Below, piece by piece: positions 35,123 through 43,330 of a stretch of 64,000 bases of DNA. Below the pieces are notes generated by a model. That model was not told the DNA's origin. It did no database searches and worked only from the letters and a program-made list of their open reading frames with translations. The stretch is taken from positions 493,084-557,083 of the forward strand of contig NZ_LXUK01000022.1 in assembly GCF_013072695.1 (NCBI RefSeq), read 5' to 3'. This stretch comes from Acinetobacter sp. Ac_5812 (GTDB lineage: Bacteria > Pseudomonadota > Gammaproteobacteria > Pseudomonadales > Moraxellaceae). The translations under genes and the position numbers were made by a program. The stretch's first letter is position 1. Each line of letters opens with the position of its first letter.

Positions 35123-36142
35123 TTACGAACGCCACCAATAGTTTTCGGCATTCGGCTCGTTTAAGTTCAATATTTCACCCATTTGAGGCGTACTAATCGC
35201 CAAGTTATTTTGATGTGCTAAAGCCACGATACGCTCAAATGGATCATCCCAAGCATGAAGTGCCAAGTCAAAAGTCCCATTATGAACAGGCAACAAATGA
35301 CGTCCTTTTAAATCGATATGCGCTTGTAAAGTTTGCTCAGGTTGCATGTGAACATCTGGCCATTCTGGATCATAGGCACCAGTTTCTAACATGGTAAGAT
35401 CGAAAGGGCCATAACGATGTCCAATCTCTTTAAATCCATTGAAATAACCCGTATCACCACTAAAAAACACCCGTAGATCATTGTCAATAATTACCCACGA
35501 TGCCCAAAGTGTTGCATTGCTATCACCCATACCACGGCCTGAAAAATGATGGGCAGGGGTGGCAATCAGCTCAAGACCATCTACATGAGTCGTGTCCCAC
35601 CAGTCAAGTTGCTGTACCTTTTCTGCCGGCACGCCCCATTTAATCAGTGCGTCACCAACGCCAAGCGGTGTTAAGAAGTGTTCAACTTTGTCTTTGAGTT
35701 GGATTACTGCATGGTAGTCGAGATGGTCATAGTGATTATGTGACAAGATCACGCCTTTAATCGGCGGTAAGTCAGCAATGCTAATTGGTGGTTGATGAAA
35801 ACGCTTTGGGCCAATCCACTGAAAAGGTGAAGCACGCTCAGAAAAAACAGGATCGGTTAACCAAAATTCATTACGCAATTTTAATAAAATGGTCGAATGC
35901 CCAAGACGAAATAGAGAACGGTCTGGGGCACTCATAAGTTGTTCTTTTGATAAACTTAGAACAGGAATTTCTCGGTTTGGCACCGTATTTTTGGGCTTGT
36001 TAAATAAAAATTTCCACATTAAGCCGAGCGTTTTTCCGAAAGAATGTGCGTGCAGATTTGGGCGTGTATTGCTAAATTTCCCGTTATGCTGCTGTGATGA
36101 CATGAAGGTAGAAGACAAGTCTGTTGTGTTCGAAATCGTCAT
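35123..36142 (-). CDS. MBL-fold metallo-hydrolase (UlaG/NAPE-PLD-like)
   Basis: A 339-residue metallo-beta-lactamase-fold enzyme. The metal motif HxHxDH appears as SHNHYDHLD, with further ligands in TPAHHFSGRG and FSGDTGY and a late LPVHNGTFDLALHAW. This layout resembles bacterial N-acyl-phosphatidylethanolamine phospholipase D and UlaG-like hydrolases. The N-terminus has no signal peptide but a long polar lead. A dyad resembling the operator of the adjacent TetR gene stands 75 bp upstream, so it is likely de-repressed together with that regulator. The substrate is unknown. Confidence 0.82.
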   Translation of the reverse strand: MTISNTTDLSSTFMSSQQHNGKFSNTRPNLHAHSFGKTLGLMWKFLFNKPKNTVPNREIPVLSLSKEQLMSAPDRSLFRLGHSTILLKLRNEFWLTDPVFSERASPFQWIGPKRFHQPPISIADLPPIKGVILSHNHYDHLDYHAVIQLKDKVEHFLTPLGVGDALIKWGVPAEKVQQLDWWDTTHVDGLELIATPAHHFSGRGMGDSNATLWASWVIIDNDLRVFFSGDTGYFNGFKEIGHRYGPFDLTMLETGAYDPEWPDVHMQPEQTLQAHIDLKGRHLLPVHNGTFDLALHAWDDPFERIVALAHQNNLAISTPQMGEILNLNEPNAENYWWRS

Positions 36143-36216
36143 TTTGTTTTCCTTGAGTGGAACAACTTATATCTGTAAATAAGAACTCGAGTTAAGTACT
36201 TATTTTGATTTATTTA

Positions 36217-36238
36217 AATGAGTATTTAATCACTCATT
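36217..36238. promoter_or_regulatory. TetR operator-like dyad upstream of the MBL-fold gene
   Basis: AATGAGT-N8-ACTCATT. Read on the minus strand it is TGAGTGATT-AAAT-ACTCA, the same half-sites as the dyad at 36872-36889 but with 4 extra bases between them. Confidence 0.55.
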
Positions 36239-36287
36239 AATTGATTTAAAAAATAAGAATGCTGCACATCCTTACTTTGGTCTTTAT

Positions 36288-36857
36288 CTACACGGAAACT
36301 GCATGCCAAAATGCTTCAAAACCTGACTTACGATAAAGATCAGCCTGAGATGCATCTTGGGCAATAAAATTGAGTGTAACTTCAGCTAATGCACCCAGAA
36401 TTGAACCGATAAACAAGGGTGGGTAATCTCTTAATTTTCCCTCATCGATGTGTTCTTGAATGGTCTTAGTAAAATCACAAAAAGTTTGCATACCGATTTG
36501 CTTACTCTGTTCCGTAATTTGTTCAGAAGTCGATAGTTGCGCCATCACTTTACGTTTAAGTGGGGCATCTAAACTCCAGTCCAAATAGCTTTGCCAGATA
36601 TAAAACAGTTGAGTTTGCAAGTCTGAGTTGTTCGGATAATTGAGCATGATGACCTGGCGCAGTTCGGCCTTTAGCAAAAGGTATAACTGGTTAAGTAGTT
36701 CCTCTTTATTACTGAAATAAGTAAACAAAGTACCTTCTGCTACACCAGCGACTTTGGCAATTTTTGAGGTAGACGCACGCTCTCCTAGTTCTGCCAATGT
36801 TTCAATCGCAGCATTTAAAATTGCATTACGTTTATCTTCACTACGTGGACGGGCCAT
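36288..36857 (-). CDS. TetR-family repressor
   Basis: A 189-residue regulator from ATG 36857; the frame opens two codons earlier at TTG. The N-terminal MARPRSEDKRNAILNAAIE leads to a helix-turn-helix (ERASTSKIAKVAGVAEGTLFTYFSNKEELL, about residues 27-56). A palindrome lies directly upstream and a related dyad in front of the MBL-fold gene that follows 145 bp later, so it probably represses itself and that hydrolase. Confidence 0.86.
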   Translation of the reverse strand: MARPRSEDKRNAILNAAIETLAELGERASTSKIAKVAGVAEGTLFTYFSNKEELLNQLYLLLKAELRQVIMLNYPNNSDLQTQLFYIWQSYLDWSLDAPLKRKVMAQLSTSEQITEQSKQIGMQTFCDFTKTIQEHIDEGKLRDYPPLFIGSILGALAEVTLNFIAQDASQADLYRKSGFEAFWHAVSV

Positions 36858-36871
36858 ATACAAAAATATTA

Positions 36872-36889
36872 ATTGAGTGATTACTCAAT
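36872..36889. promoter_or_regulatory. TetR autoregulatory palindrome
   Basis: ATTGAGT-GATT-ACTCAAT, 7-bp perfect arms, 15 bp upstream of the TetR start codon. Confidence 0.65.
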
Positions 36890-37064
36890 CATACACAAAA
36901 ATAGAGAAAGTACAAGATATGTTTTTTGATAGAGAAGGGCTTTCCAAGATCACAAGCCATAACATCGCTTAAAGAGACCTGCATAGCAAATTTAGCCCCT
37001 TTAATGACTTGTATACAATTCACAAAAAAATTAGAGTGTAGAAAAACTACTTGCTTGTGTGTTT

Positions 37065-37949
37065 ATGGTATCACGTAGAAAACTGCCATCTTTAAATGCC
37101 TTACGTGCATTTGAAACAGCTGGCCGAAAGTTAAGTTTTCGCGCTGCTGCCGATGAGTTGGGAGTGACTCAGGGTGCGATTGCTCAACAGGTGAGAGCAT
37201 TAGAAGATCATCTAAATGTTACGCTATTCCAACGACTTCCACGGGGAGTATCTTTGACTCCTGAGGGAACAAAGTATCTGGTCGATATAACGCGTGCCTT
37301 TGATATTCTTGCTGAATCAACAGAATCATTATTCGATCAGCCAGATCGAGTAACCATTAGTGTAACACCAACGATTGCAACCAAAATATTGATCCCCCGA
37401 TTAGGTGATTTACATACAGTACTGCCTGATATCAATTTATGCACGCTTGCAACTGAAGTTATGTCAGATTTTGATCGTGATCAAGTTGATATTGCTATCA
37501 GGCTCACCCAAAAATCATTTCCAGAAAATCTAGAAACACGATTATTGTTTCATCAGGAACTTATTGCTGTAGCAAGTCCTGATTTTATTCAGGATTTAAC
37601 ACTTCCTTTGCAACTTGAACAGTTGATAAACATGCCATTGCTACGCGATGCCCATGATCATTGGCCAAATTTTCTGAACACTAACGCTAAGTTATCTGGA
37701 GCTATATTTAATCAAACCACGCTGGCACTAGATGCGGCTTTGTCTGGGCAAGGGGTTGCTTTAGCATGCCGAGCATTTGTAGATGCAGATATTCAGTTAG
37801 GAAAGCTCGTCCAAGTCACTTCGGAAACAAAAATTGTTGAACCAAGTTATTATCTGGTCAGAAAAAAAAGCTCACATCTAAATAGTACAGTCGATAAAAT
37901 TTGGCAGTGGTGTATCGAATATTTAGGTACTGAGCAAACATACAAATAG
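37065..37949 (+). CDS. LysR-family regulator, GcvA-like
   Basis: A regulator of 294 residues from ATG 37065 (a GTG two codons upstream also opens the frame). The helix-turn-helix SFRAAADELGVTQGAIAQQVRALEDHL and the lead LPSLNALRAFETAGR are typical of GcvA-type LysR proteins; the rest is the effector domain. It is convergent with an SDR gene and divergent from the TetR gene. The target is not evident. Confidence 0.85.
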   Translation: MVSRRKLPSLNALRAFETAGRKLSFRAAADELGVTQGAIAQQVRALEDHLNVTLFQRLPRGVSLTPEGTKYLVDITRAFDILAESTESLFDQPDRVTISVTPTIATKILIPRLGDLHTVLPDINLCTLATEVMSDFDRDQVDIAIRLTQKSFPENLETRLLFHQELIAVASPDFIQDLTLPLQLEQLINMPLLRDAHDHWPNFLNTNAKLSGAIFNQTTLALDAALSGQGVALACRAFVDADIQLGKLVQVTSETKIVEPSYYLVRKKSSHLNSTVDKIWQWCIEYLGTEQTYK

Positions 37950-37983
37950 ATACTTATTGGTGATGATTCGGTTAGTTCAAATC

Positions 37984-38025
37984 TTGAAGGAATAATGTAT
38001 AGATCATTTATATCCCTTCAAATTT
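37984..38025. terminator. Weak terminator between LysR and SDR genes
   Basis: TTGAAGG (37984-37990) pairs with CCTTCAA (38015-38021) followed by ATTTTTATT; the long AT-rich loop makes it weak. Confidence 0.4.
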
Positions 38026-38038
38026 TTATTAAACGTCG

Positions 38039-38740
38039 TTATACAGAGCGAGTTAGACCACCATCTACTCGGATATTTTGTCCTGTAATATAAGCAGCAC
38101 CATCCGACGCAAGGAAAGCCACTGTAGCTGCAATCTCTTCTGTTGAACCATATCGTTTCATTGGAACACTATTGGTTCTTTCATCTGTTTTGGGTAGGCT
38201 ATCAATCCACCCAGGTAAGACATTATTAATACGAATATTATCAATAGCATATGTGTCTGCACAAATCTTGGTAAAAGCTGCCAATCCTGAACGGGCAACG
38301 GCAGACGTTGGAAATAGTGAACTAGGCTCAAATGTCCATGCACTGGAAATATTTACAATCACGCCGTGTTTTTGTTGTTGCATGATCGGAATCACTAAAC
38401 GAATAGGGCGTACAGCATTGAGAAAATAAGTATCTATGCCATCATGCCAATCTTGATCTGTTAATTCCAAAATTCCTTTGCGTGGGCCATGTCCAGCACT
38501 GTTGACTAAAACATCTATACGTCCCCAACGAGCAAGCGTTTCATCAATAAGGCGTTGAATATCATCTATTGATTGGTTAGATCCAGTAACACCTAAGCCA
38601 TTCAGTTGATCTGCAAGAATTTTACCTTTACCTGATGATGATAGAATTGCAACTTTATATCCATCTGCGGCTAGTTTTTTAGCAACTGCTGCACCCATAC
38701 CACTTCCTGCGGCCGTAACAATAGCGACTTTCTCAGTCAT
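38039..38740 (-). CDS. Short-chain dehydrogenase/reductase-like protein with altered active site
   Basis: A 233-residue Rossmann protein. It has the NAD(P)-binding TAAGSGMG at residues 9-16, the structural NSAG at 80-83 and catalytic-type Ser133 in NISSAW. At the spacing where SDRs carry Tyr and Lys (YxxxK) it has Ser146 and Arg150 (SAVAR), so the classical proton-relay residues are missing. The C-terminus (SDGAAYITGQNIRVDGGLTRS) is normal. It may bind cofactor without classical reductase activity or use another mechanism. It stands alone, convergent with a LysR gene. Confidence 0.82.
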   Translation of the reverse strand: MTEKVAIVTAAGSGMGAAVAKKLAADGYKVAILSSSGKGKILADQLNGLGVTGSNQSIDDIQRLIDETLARWGRIDVLVNSAGHGPRKGILELTDQDWHDGIDTYFLNAVRPIRLVIPIMQQQKHGVIVNISSAWTFEPSSLFPTSAVARSGLAAFTKICADTYAIDNIRINNVLPGWIDSLPKTDERTNSVPMKRYGSTEEIAATVAFLASDGAAYITGQNIRVDGGLTRSV

Positions 38741-39146
38741 GATTTTTACCTCTTAATGTCATTCGAAATATGAAAGAGTTAGCTCATTTTAAAATCATAT
38801 TAAAGTTCAACCGTGTGTTGAGCAAACGATAAATTTTCGTTAAAGCCAGTAGAAAATCTACAGGCTTGATCCGTAATCAAATCAAGGTTAATAACGGGAC
38901 ATCCTAAAAAACAAGCGAAACAGGTCTAAACCAAAAGGCAGTATCAAAGATATAGAAAGATTTTTACGTATTATTCTTTATGCTAAATCGACAGGATTGT
39001 ATTTCATTTAAACAGGCTCAAGCCACGCAAATGAGAACTATGTGTAATCCTGAATATGTGCTGTTACAACATGTGTAAATTGCTAGATTCTCTCATGAGA
39101 TTGTTCCAGTATAGGTTTAGACACTCGAATTTTCAGGACACTGACC
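38741..39146. other. 406-bp intergenic region
   Basis: No gene seen. It is AT-rich and must hold the divergent promoters of the SDR gene and the small secreted protein gene. A 10-bp palindrome TCTCATGAGA is the only symmetry noticed. Confidence 0.5.
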
Positions 39147-39488
39147 ATGACATTAAGATATCGTAAATTATTAAAATATTTTGCTATTTTAGGTTTTGTA
39201 GCAAGTTCTACTGTGATGAGCAGCGTAACTTTTGCAAGTTCTGAACAGGCATGGAACAAGCATGATCAGGAAATAAAAGCGGCTTGTATAAAAGCGAGCC
39301 AACTTAAAAATGCCAAGACAGTGAGCAATGTCATGCTGTTTGATGATCGTGTTGGATATTCAGCAGTCTTGATTGAAGGAAAATATTCGCAAGCACATAT
39401 GAAAAACAAAACAGCGCAAGAACTGTGTTTATGGAATAAGACATCGAAAAAAGCTTATTTGGCTGAAGCAAACATGAAAGTACATTGA
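39147..39488 (+). CDS. Small secreted protein of unknown function
   Basis: A 113-residue protein with a clear Sec signal peptide (hydrophobic about residues 11-30, cleavage probably after FAS near residue 31). The mature part of about 80 residues has two cysteines (in KAACIKAS and QELCLWNK) that could form a disulfide in the periplasm. I do not recognise the family. It has its own upstream region and no operon partner. Confidence 0.65.
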   Translation: MTLRYRKLLKYFAILGFVASSTVMSSVTFASSEQAWNKHDQEIKAACIKASQLKNAKTVSNVMLFDDRVGYSAVLIEGKYSQAHMKNKTAQELCLWNKTSKKAYLAEANMKVH

Positions 39489-39515
39489 AGTCATAGCCAC
39501 GCAGCGTTTTGATCG

Positions 39516-39752
39516 CTACGATTTCTGTTTGGCTTTTTGGCGTAAGACATACAAATATAAGCTTTCTACTTTTTCACGTGCCCATGGTGTGGTACGTAAG
39601 AATCGCAACGATGACTTAACACTTGGATCTATGCAAAAACATCTAATCTCAATTTTACGACTTAAGCCTTCAAAGCCACCGTAGTAATCCAATAATTCAT
39701 CCAAAATGTCAGCAAGTTTTTTGCCGTGTAGAGGGTCATTGGAGGCGTTCAT
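39516..39752 (-). CDS. VF530 family DNA-binding protein (DUF2132)
   Basis: A 78-residue protein matching the VF530 family throughout: DPLHGKKLADILDELL, IEIRCFCIDPSVKSSLRFLR and TPWAREKVESLY are its signature stretches. Family members are small helical proteins with a DNA-binding fold suggested from structure; the biological role is not established. It is encoded alone, convergent with the small secreted protein gene. Confidence 0.85.
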   Translation of the reverse strand: MNASNDPLHGKKLADILDELLDYYGGFEGLSRKIEIRCFCIDPSVKSSLRFLRTTPWAREKVESLYLYVLRQKAKQKS

Positions 39753-40148
39753 AATAGATCAACCATATTTTGGGAGACCATCATTATAACCTGAGCGAGT
39801 TGAAAAATGAGAGAGTTAGCATTTAAGCATAATTAACATAGAAAATTACAGCTTATCTTACCGTTAAACAACACATAAGTTGTCATTTTTATACTCAATG
39901 TATTCAGTAACTTGAAGTAAGTGTTTTGGAAGGCAATTTAGTTAATAAATTACCAAAATAGTTTTTGCTTGTTAAAAGAGTTAATTCTTTATTGTTGTAC
40001 AAAGCCAAGGGGAAGCAGCTATACCTGTTAGATTCAGAAATAAAAGGATAGATGGGTTATTTAAATAAATAGTATGAAATTTAAATTTTCGTGAAATCCC
40101 AAATAAGCTGTTTCTGCCAAAGAGTGGTTTATTTTCTTTCCTAATAGC

Positions 40149-40164
40149 TGTTGCTAAAACAACA
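40149..40164. promoter_or_regulatory. Enhancer-like site 1 (TGTT-N8-AACA)
   Basis: TGTTGCTAAAACAACA, centred about 118 bp upstream of the predicted start of the sigma-54 promoter at 40248. The same 16-bp pattern recurs at 51244, 55101 and (degenerate) 60320, always in enhancer position. It is the predicted binding site of the SfnR-like activator. Confidence 0.6.
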
Positions 40165-40247
40165 CTGATTTCAAAAAATGATGAAATATAAACAATAATG
40201 AGATACTGATATTTATTTAAATTATTGAAAAATATAGATAATAAAGG

Positions 40248-40265
40248 TTGGCATAAAAGCTGCTC
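40248..40265 (+). promoter_or_regulatory. Sigma-54 promoter of the organosulfur operon
   Basis: TTGGCATAAAAGCTGCTC with GG-N10-GC, about 43 bp before the first start codon. Confidence 0.8.
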
Positions 40266-40307
40266 AATACAAGTGATATGAAATTGGAAATATCTTAAGG
40301 AATACCT

Positions 40308-41369
40308 ATGTCACTTGTTATCGATAAAAAAGAAAATTCTAAAGAATTGGTAAAAAACACCTTATCTGAAATTTGGGTCACACGATGTCCAGTGCCAACA
40401 GCAACAGGTATCTCACTCAAACGTGGGACACTGATTGAAAAGTTTGAACAGCATGGTATTGATGTTGCTGTTTTACAAGATGCCCGTAAAGGTCTATCTG
40501 TTCATCATTTTGATCATCAACTACCCGCATTATTTCGTGAAGGTGGAAATGTTCCAGCATTAGCTGCTCGTTCTGAAGGTGCTCCAAGTCGACTCATTGG
40601 TTTGACATGGATTGATGAATGGCAGGTAATTATTGTTCGCCCTGATTCTGAAATCAGCAAACCAGAGCATTTAAAAAACGTAAAAGTTGCTTTACCTGAA
40701 TATGCAGACAAACGGGCAGGTAGCATTTTTAGAGCGATGTCTTTACAGGGTATTCGAGGTGCTTTGCAACTCGCAAATTTAACCTTCCGTGATGTGGATT
40801 TTATTGAAGTCCCTGAACGAGCGGAATCGAATACACAACAACGTGATGCCAGTACGTATTGGTCTGGATTAGATGCATTAATCACCGGTGAAGTTGATGC
40901 AGTTTATGTAAAGGGAGCATCTGCTGTGGAAGCTGCGACGAAACGCGGTTTAAAAGTTGGGATTGATTTGGATCAATTTGAGGATGTGACCTCCCGTGTA
41001 AACAATGGTACGCCTCGTCCAATTACTGTACATGAAGACTTATTGAAAGATCACTTTGATGTCGTCGTTGATTTTCTGGAAGAGCTGTTTGATACCGCAG
41101 ATTGGGCGCAAGATCATTTAGATGAAGTGCTGGTTATTCTTGAAGATGAAACGATTGCAGGCGCAGAGAGTGTCGCGACAGCCTACCGTAATAATTTTCA
41201 TAAGTCTTTACATCCATCATTAAGTGAAGAGCGTTTAGAGCTTTTAAGACAACAAAAAGATTTCCTTTGGTTACATGGTTTTCTCGAGCGTGATGTCGAT
41301 ATTAATACTTGGGTCGACCACCGTCCTTTACTCGAAGTTTTAAAGCGCCGCCAAAATAAGCAATTTTAA
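40308..41369 (+). CDS. DszB-like sulfinate desulfinase homologue
   Basis: A 353-residue protein with the periplasmic-binding-protein fold, usually named ABC sulfonate-binding protein. It has no signal peptide, so it should stay in the cytoplasm. It aligns by eye with Rhodococcus DszB (2-hydroxybiphenyl-2-sulfinate desulfinase): RCPVP carries Cys27, and His67 and Arg77 in VHHFDHQLPALFREGG match the DszB catalytic His60 and Arg70 with the same 10-residue spacing. DszB splits a C-S bond and releases sulfite. First gene of a sigma-54 operon with an SsuD-like monooxygenase, aldolase, ABC importer and DszC-like enzyme. The substrate is not known; the desulfinase role is inferred. Confidence 0.78.
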   Translation: MSLVIDKKENSKELVKNTLSEIWVTRCPVPTATGISLKRGTLIEKFEQHGIDVAVLQDARKGLSVHHFDHQLPALFREGGNVPALAARSEGAPSRLIGLTWIDEWQVIIVRPDSEISKPEHLKNVKVALPEYADKRAGSIFRAMSLQGIRGALQLANLTFRDVDFIEVPERAESNTQQRDASTYWSGLDALITGEVDAVYVKGASAVEAATKRGLKVGIDLDQFEDVTSRVNNGTPRPITVHEDLLKDHFDVVVDFLEELFDTADWAQDHLDEVLVILEDETIAGAESVATAYRNNFHKSLHPSLSEERLELLRQQKDFLWLHGFLERDVDINTWVDHRPLLEVLKRRQNKQF

Positions 41370-41382
41370 TAGGATATTGATC

Positions 41383-42093
41383 ATGACAACACTTATTCAA
41401 ACGCCACTTTCCCCTGAACTTAATGATTTTATCGAATTGAATCGTGAAAAAGCTGAATTTGCTTTTGAAGTATTTCGTGAAACAAGAACAATCACGGCAA
41501 ATGGAACGGTTAATTTTGTTGAACGTGGACCTGATAATACCTTAGTCACTTTTAACTATGCAGGACCTTGGTCTAAAGATAAAAAAAGCAAAGTACTTGT
41601 GGAGACAATTGATGGTGAAGTTTTATTGGGAGGAAAAAATGCAGGTGGGCGTTATAACAAACTTTTTCGCGAGCATGCAGATGTCACCACAATATCTCAT
41701 GTACACGCGCCGAATTTAGGGGCTTGGGCGCAAACCCATCGTACCTTACCGATTCGTTATGTGCCTGTTCAGCGCTTTCATTTATTTAAAGAACTACCGA
41801 TTTATATTGATCGCCGTCAGGCAGAAGTAGATTTCATTTTAGATCAACTCAACGTTGATATCGAACATCGAGCAATTTTAGAAGCCAACGGTGGTGCAAC
41901 CGTATGGGGACGTCAGGGATTACAAGAAACAGCTGAATTTATCCTATTGCTTGAGGAAGGTGCACAGATTCAGCTACTTGCTGAATTAGCTGGGGGAAGC
42001 CGTGAATACGGACAGGGTGTTTTACACCAGCAGTGGCGAATGAGTGGTTTAACCGATAAAGCGAAGTCGCTTGGATTACTTCCACTTCATTAG
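41383..42093 (+). CDS. Class II aldolase/adducin-domain protein
   Basis: A protein of 236 residues from ATG 41383, preceded by AGGA at 41371; the frame opens at TTG 41377. The fold family is indicated by NGTVNFVERGPDNTLVTF, AGGRYNKLFREHADVTTISHVHAP (the HxH metal site) and a late GATVWGRQGLQETAEFILLLEEGAQI. Class II aldolases cleave or form C-C bonds through a zinc enediolate. In this operon it could cleave the carbon skeleton left after oxygenation of a sulfonated or thioether substrate; that is inference. Confidence 0.75.
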   Translation: MTTLIQTPLSPELNDFIELNREKAEFAFEVFRETRTITANGTVNFVERGPDNTLVTFNYAGPWSKDKKSKVLVETIDGEVLLGGKNAGGRYNKLFREHADVTTISHVHAPNLGAWAQTHRTLPIRYVPVQRFHLFKELPIYIDRRQAEVDFILDQLNVDIEHRAILEANGGATVWGRQGLQETAEFILLLEEGAQIQLLAELAGGSREYGQGVLHQQWRMSGLTDKAKSLGLLPLH

Positions 42094-42126
42094 AAATCTG
42101 ATTCAAATATAAATATAGAGAATACT

Positions 42127-43320
42127 ATGGCTGTAAAACTTTTATGGTATCTCACTTCTCCGGATGGGCCATATCCTTGGTTGGAATCTGGGCGGTGGGA
42201 TACCGATTATGAACACTTGCAACAGATTGCGATTACTGCGGATCGACTTGGTTTTTACGGTTCACTGATGGGCACCAGCGAGTATGAAACACTTGCTGTT
42301 GCTGCAAGTTTAATTCCATTTACTGAACGTTTAAAGTTTCTGGTTGCCCAACATCCTGGGGAAGTCCAGCCAGCAGTATTGGCAAAATATGCGCAAACTT
42401 TTGATGCATTTTCTAAAGGGCGTTTGTTATTTAATGTCGTCAATGGAAATGATCAGGGTTTGGCAGCTTTAGGTATTCACTATACTCATGATGAGCGTTA
42501 TGACTTTAGCAAAGAATACTGGACAGCATTTCAGCAAAACTATTTAGGTGATCGGTCTGGATTTGAGGGGGAATTTATTCAAATTGCTCCACGTCTAGAA
42601 GGTGGATCGTCTATGTCCAAATGGCATGGTCCAACTCAAAAGCAGGGTGTTCCTTTATGGGGAGCCGGAACTTCTGCGAAAGGCGTTCAGCATTCTGTTG
42701 AGTTACTCGATGTGTACTTAAGTTTTGCAAATACGCCACCGTTGCTTGGAGAAAAGTTTGGCAAAGTTGCTGCTGAGGCTGCAAAAATTGGGCGCAGTTT
42801 AGAGTTTGGTACTCGATTACAAATTATTGTTCGGGAAACAGAAGAAGAGGCTTGGCAGTATGCTCAGTCATTACTCGACAAAATTGATGTCAATTATGCA
42901 ATCGAAGCGGTTAAACGACAGCTTCCTCCTAATGAAACTTTTGAGAGTTATCAAAGTCCAAATCCGATCGTTCAAAGAAATCTGACATTGCTCCGCCATG
43001 GCGTATTACCTCGTGCTAAAGATTTTGAAATTTATCCTAATGTTTGGACTGGGCCATCTTTATTTGGTTTTGATATTTTAAACCCAGCAGCAGGTACTGC
43101 CTTGGTCGGCAGTGCTGAAAATATTGCTGAACGAATTAAAGAATATGAAAGCCATGGTGTATCAGCCTTTATCTTATCTGGTTTCCCTTTAATTGGAGAA
43201 GCCTATCGTGTAGCTGATTTATTGTTCCCTTTATTAGAGCTCGATCATGGTTTTGAGCTACCTAAGCTCAATAAAAACTCATCCATTGATTCTCTCTTGA
43301 ATCAAGAAGTCGTCGTTTAA
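42127..43320 (+). CDS. LLM-class FMNH2-dependent monooxygenase, SsuD-like
   Basis: A 397-residue TIM-barrel flavin monooxygenase close to SsuD in order of motifs: LLWYLTSPDGPY, ADRLGFYGSLMG, LKFLVAQHPGEVQPAVLAK, GRLLFNVVNGND, QIIVRETEEEAWQYA and GTALVGSAENIAERIKEYE. SsuD oxidises alkanesulfonates to aldehyde plus sulfite with FMNH2 from a separate reductase. No reductase is encoded here. Its place between the aldolase and the importer suggests it attacks the imported organosulfur compound. Confidence 0.85.
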   Translation: MAVKLLWYLTSPDGPYPWLESGRWDTDYEHLQQIAITADRLGFYGSLMGTSEYETLAVAASLIPFTERLKFLVAQHPGEVQPAVLAKYAQTFDAFSKGRLLFNVVNGNDQGLAALGIHYTHDERYDFSKEYWTAFQQNYLGDRSGFEGEFIQIAPRLEGGSSMSKWHGPTQKQGVPLWGAGTSAKGVQHSVELLDVYLSFANTPPLLGEKFGKVAAEAAKIGRSLEFGTRLQIIVRETEEEAWQYAQSLLDKIDVNYAIEAVKRQLPPNETFESYQSPNPIVQRNLTLLRHGVLPRAKDFEIYPNVWTGPSLFGFDILNPAAGTALVGSAENIAERIKEYESHGVSAFILSGFPLIGEAYRVADLLFPLLELDHGFELPKLNKNSSIDSLLNQEVVV

Positions 43321-43330
43321 GGGAGAAAAA

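Larger units (their letters stand above)
39753..40307. other. 555-bp control region of the organosulfur operon
   Basis: No gene seen. It carries the enhancer-like dyad at 40149-40164 and the sigma-54 promoter at 40248-40265. The left 390 bp are AT-rich with no feature I can name. Confidence 0.6.

Noticed and set aside
38741..39146. Hidden small gene or RNA
   Set aside because: No start with ribosome-binding site and no convincing structured element found by eye; only a 10-bp palindrome.
40308..41369. Classical periplasmic sulfonate-binding protein
   Set aside because: No signal peptide, and the DszB catalytic Cys/His/Arg set is conserved.
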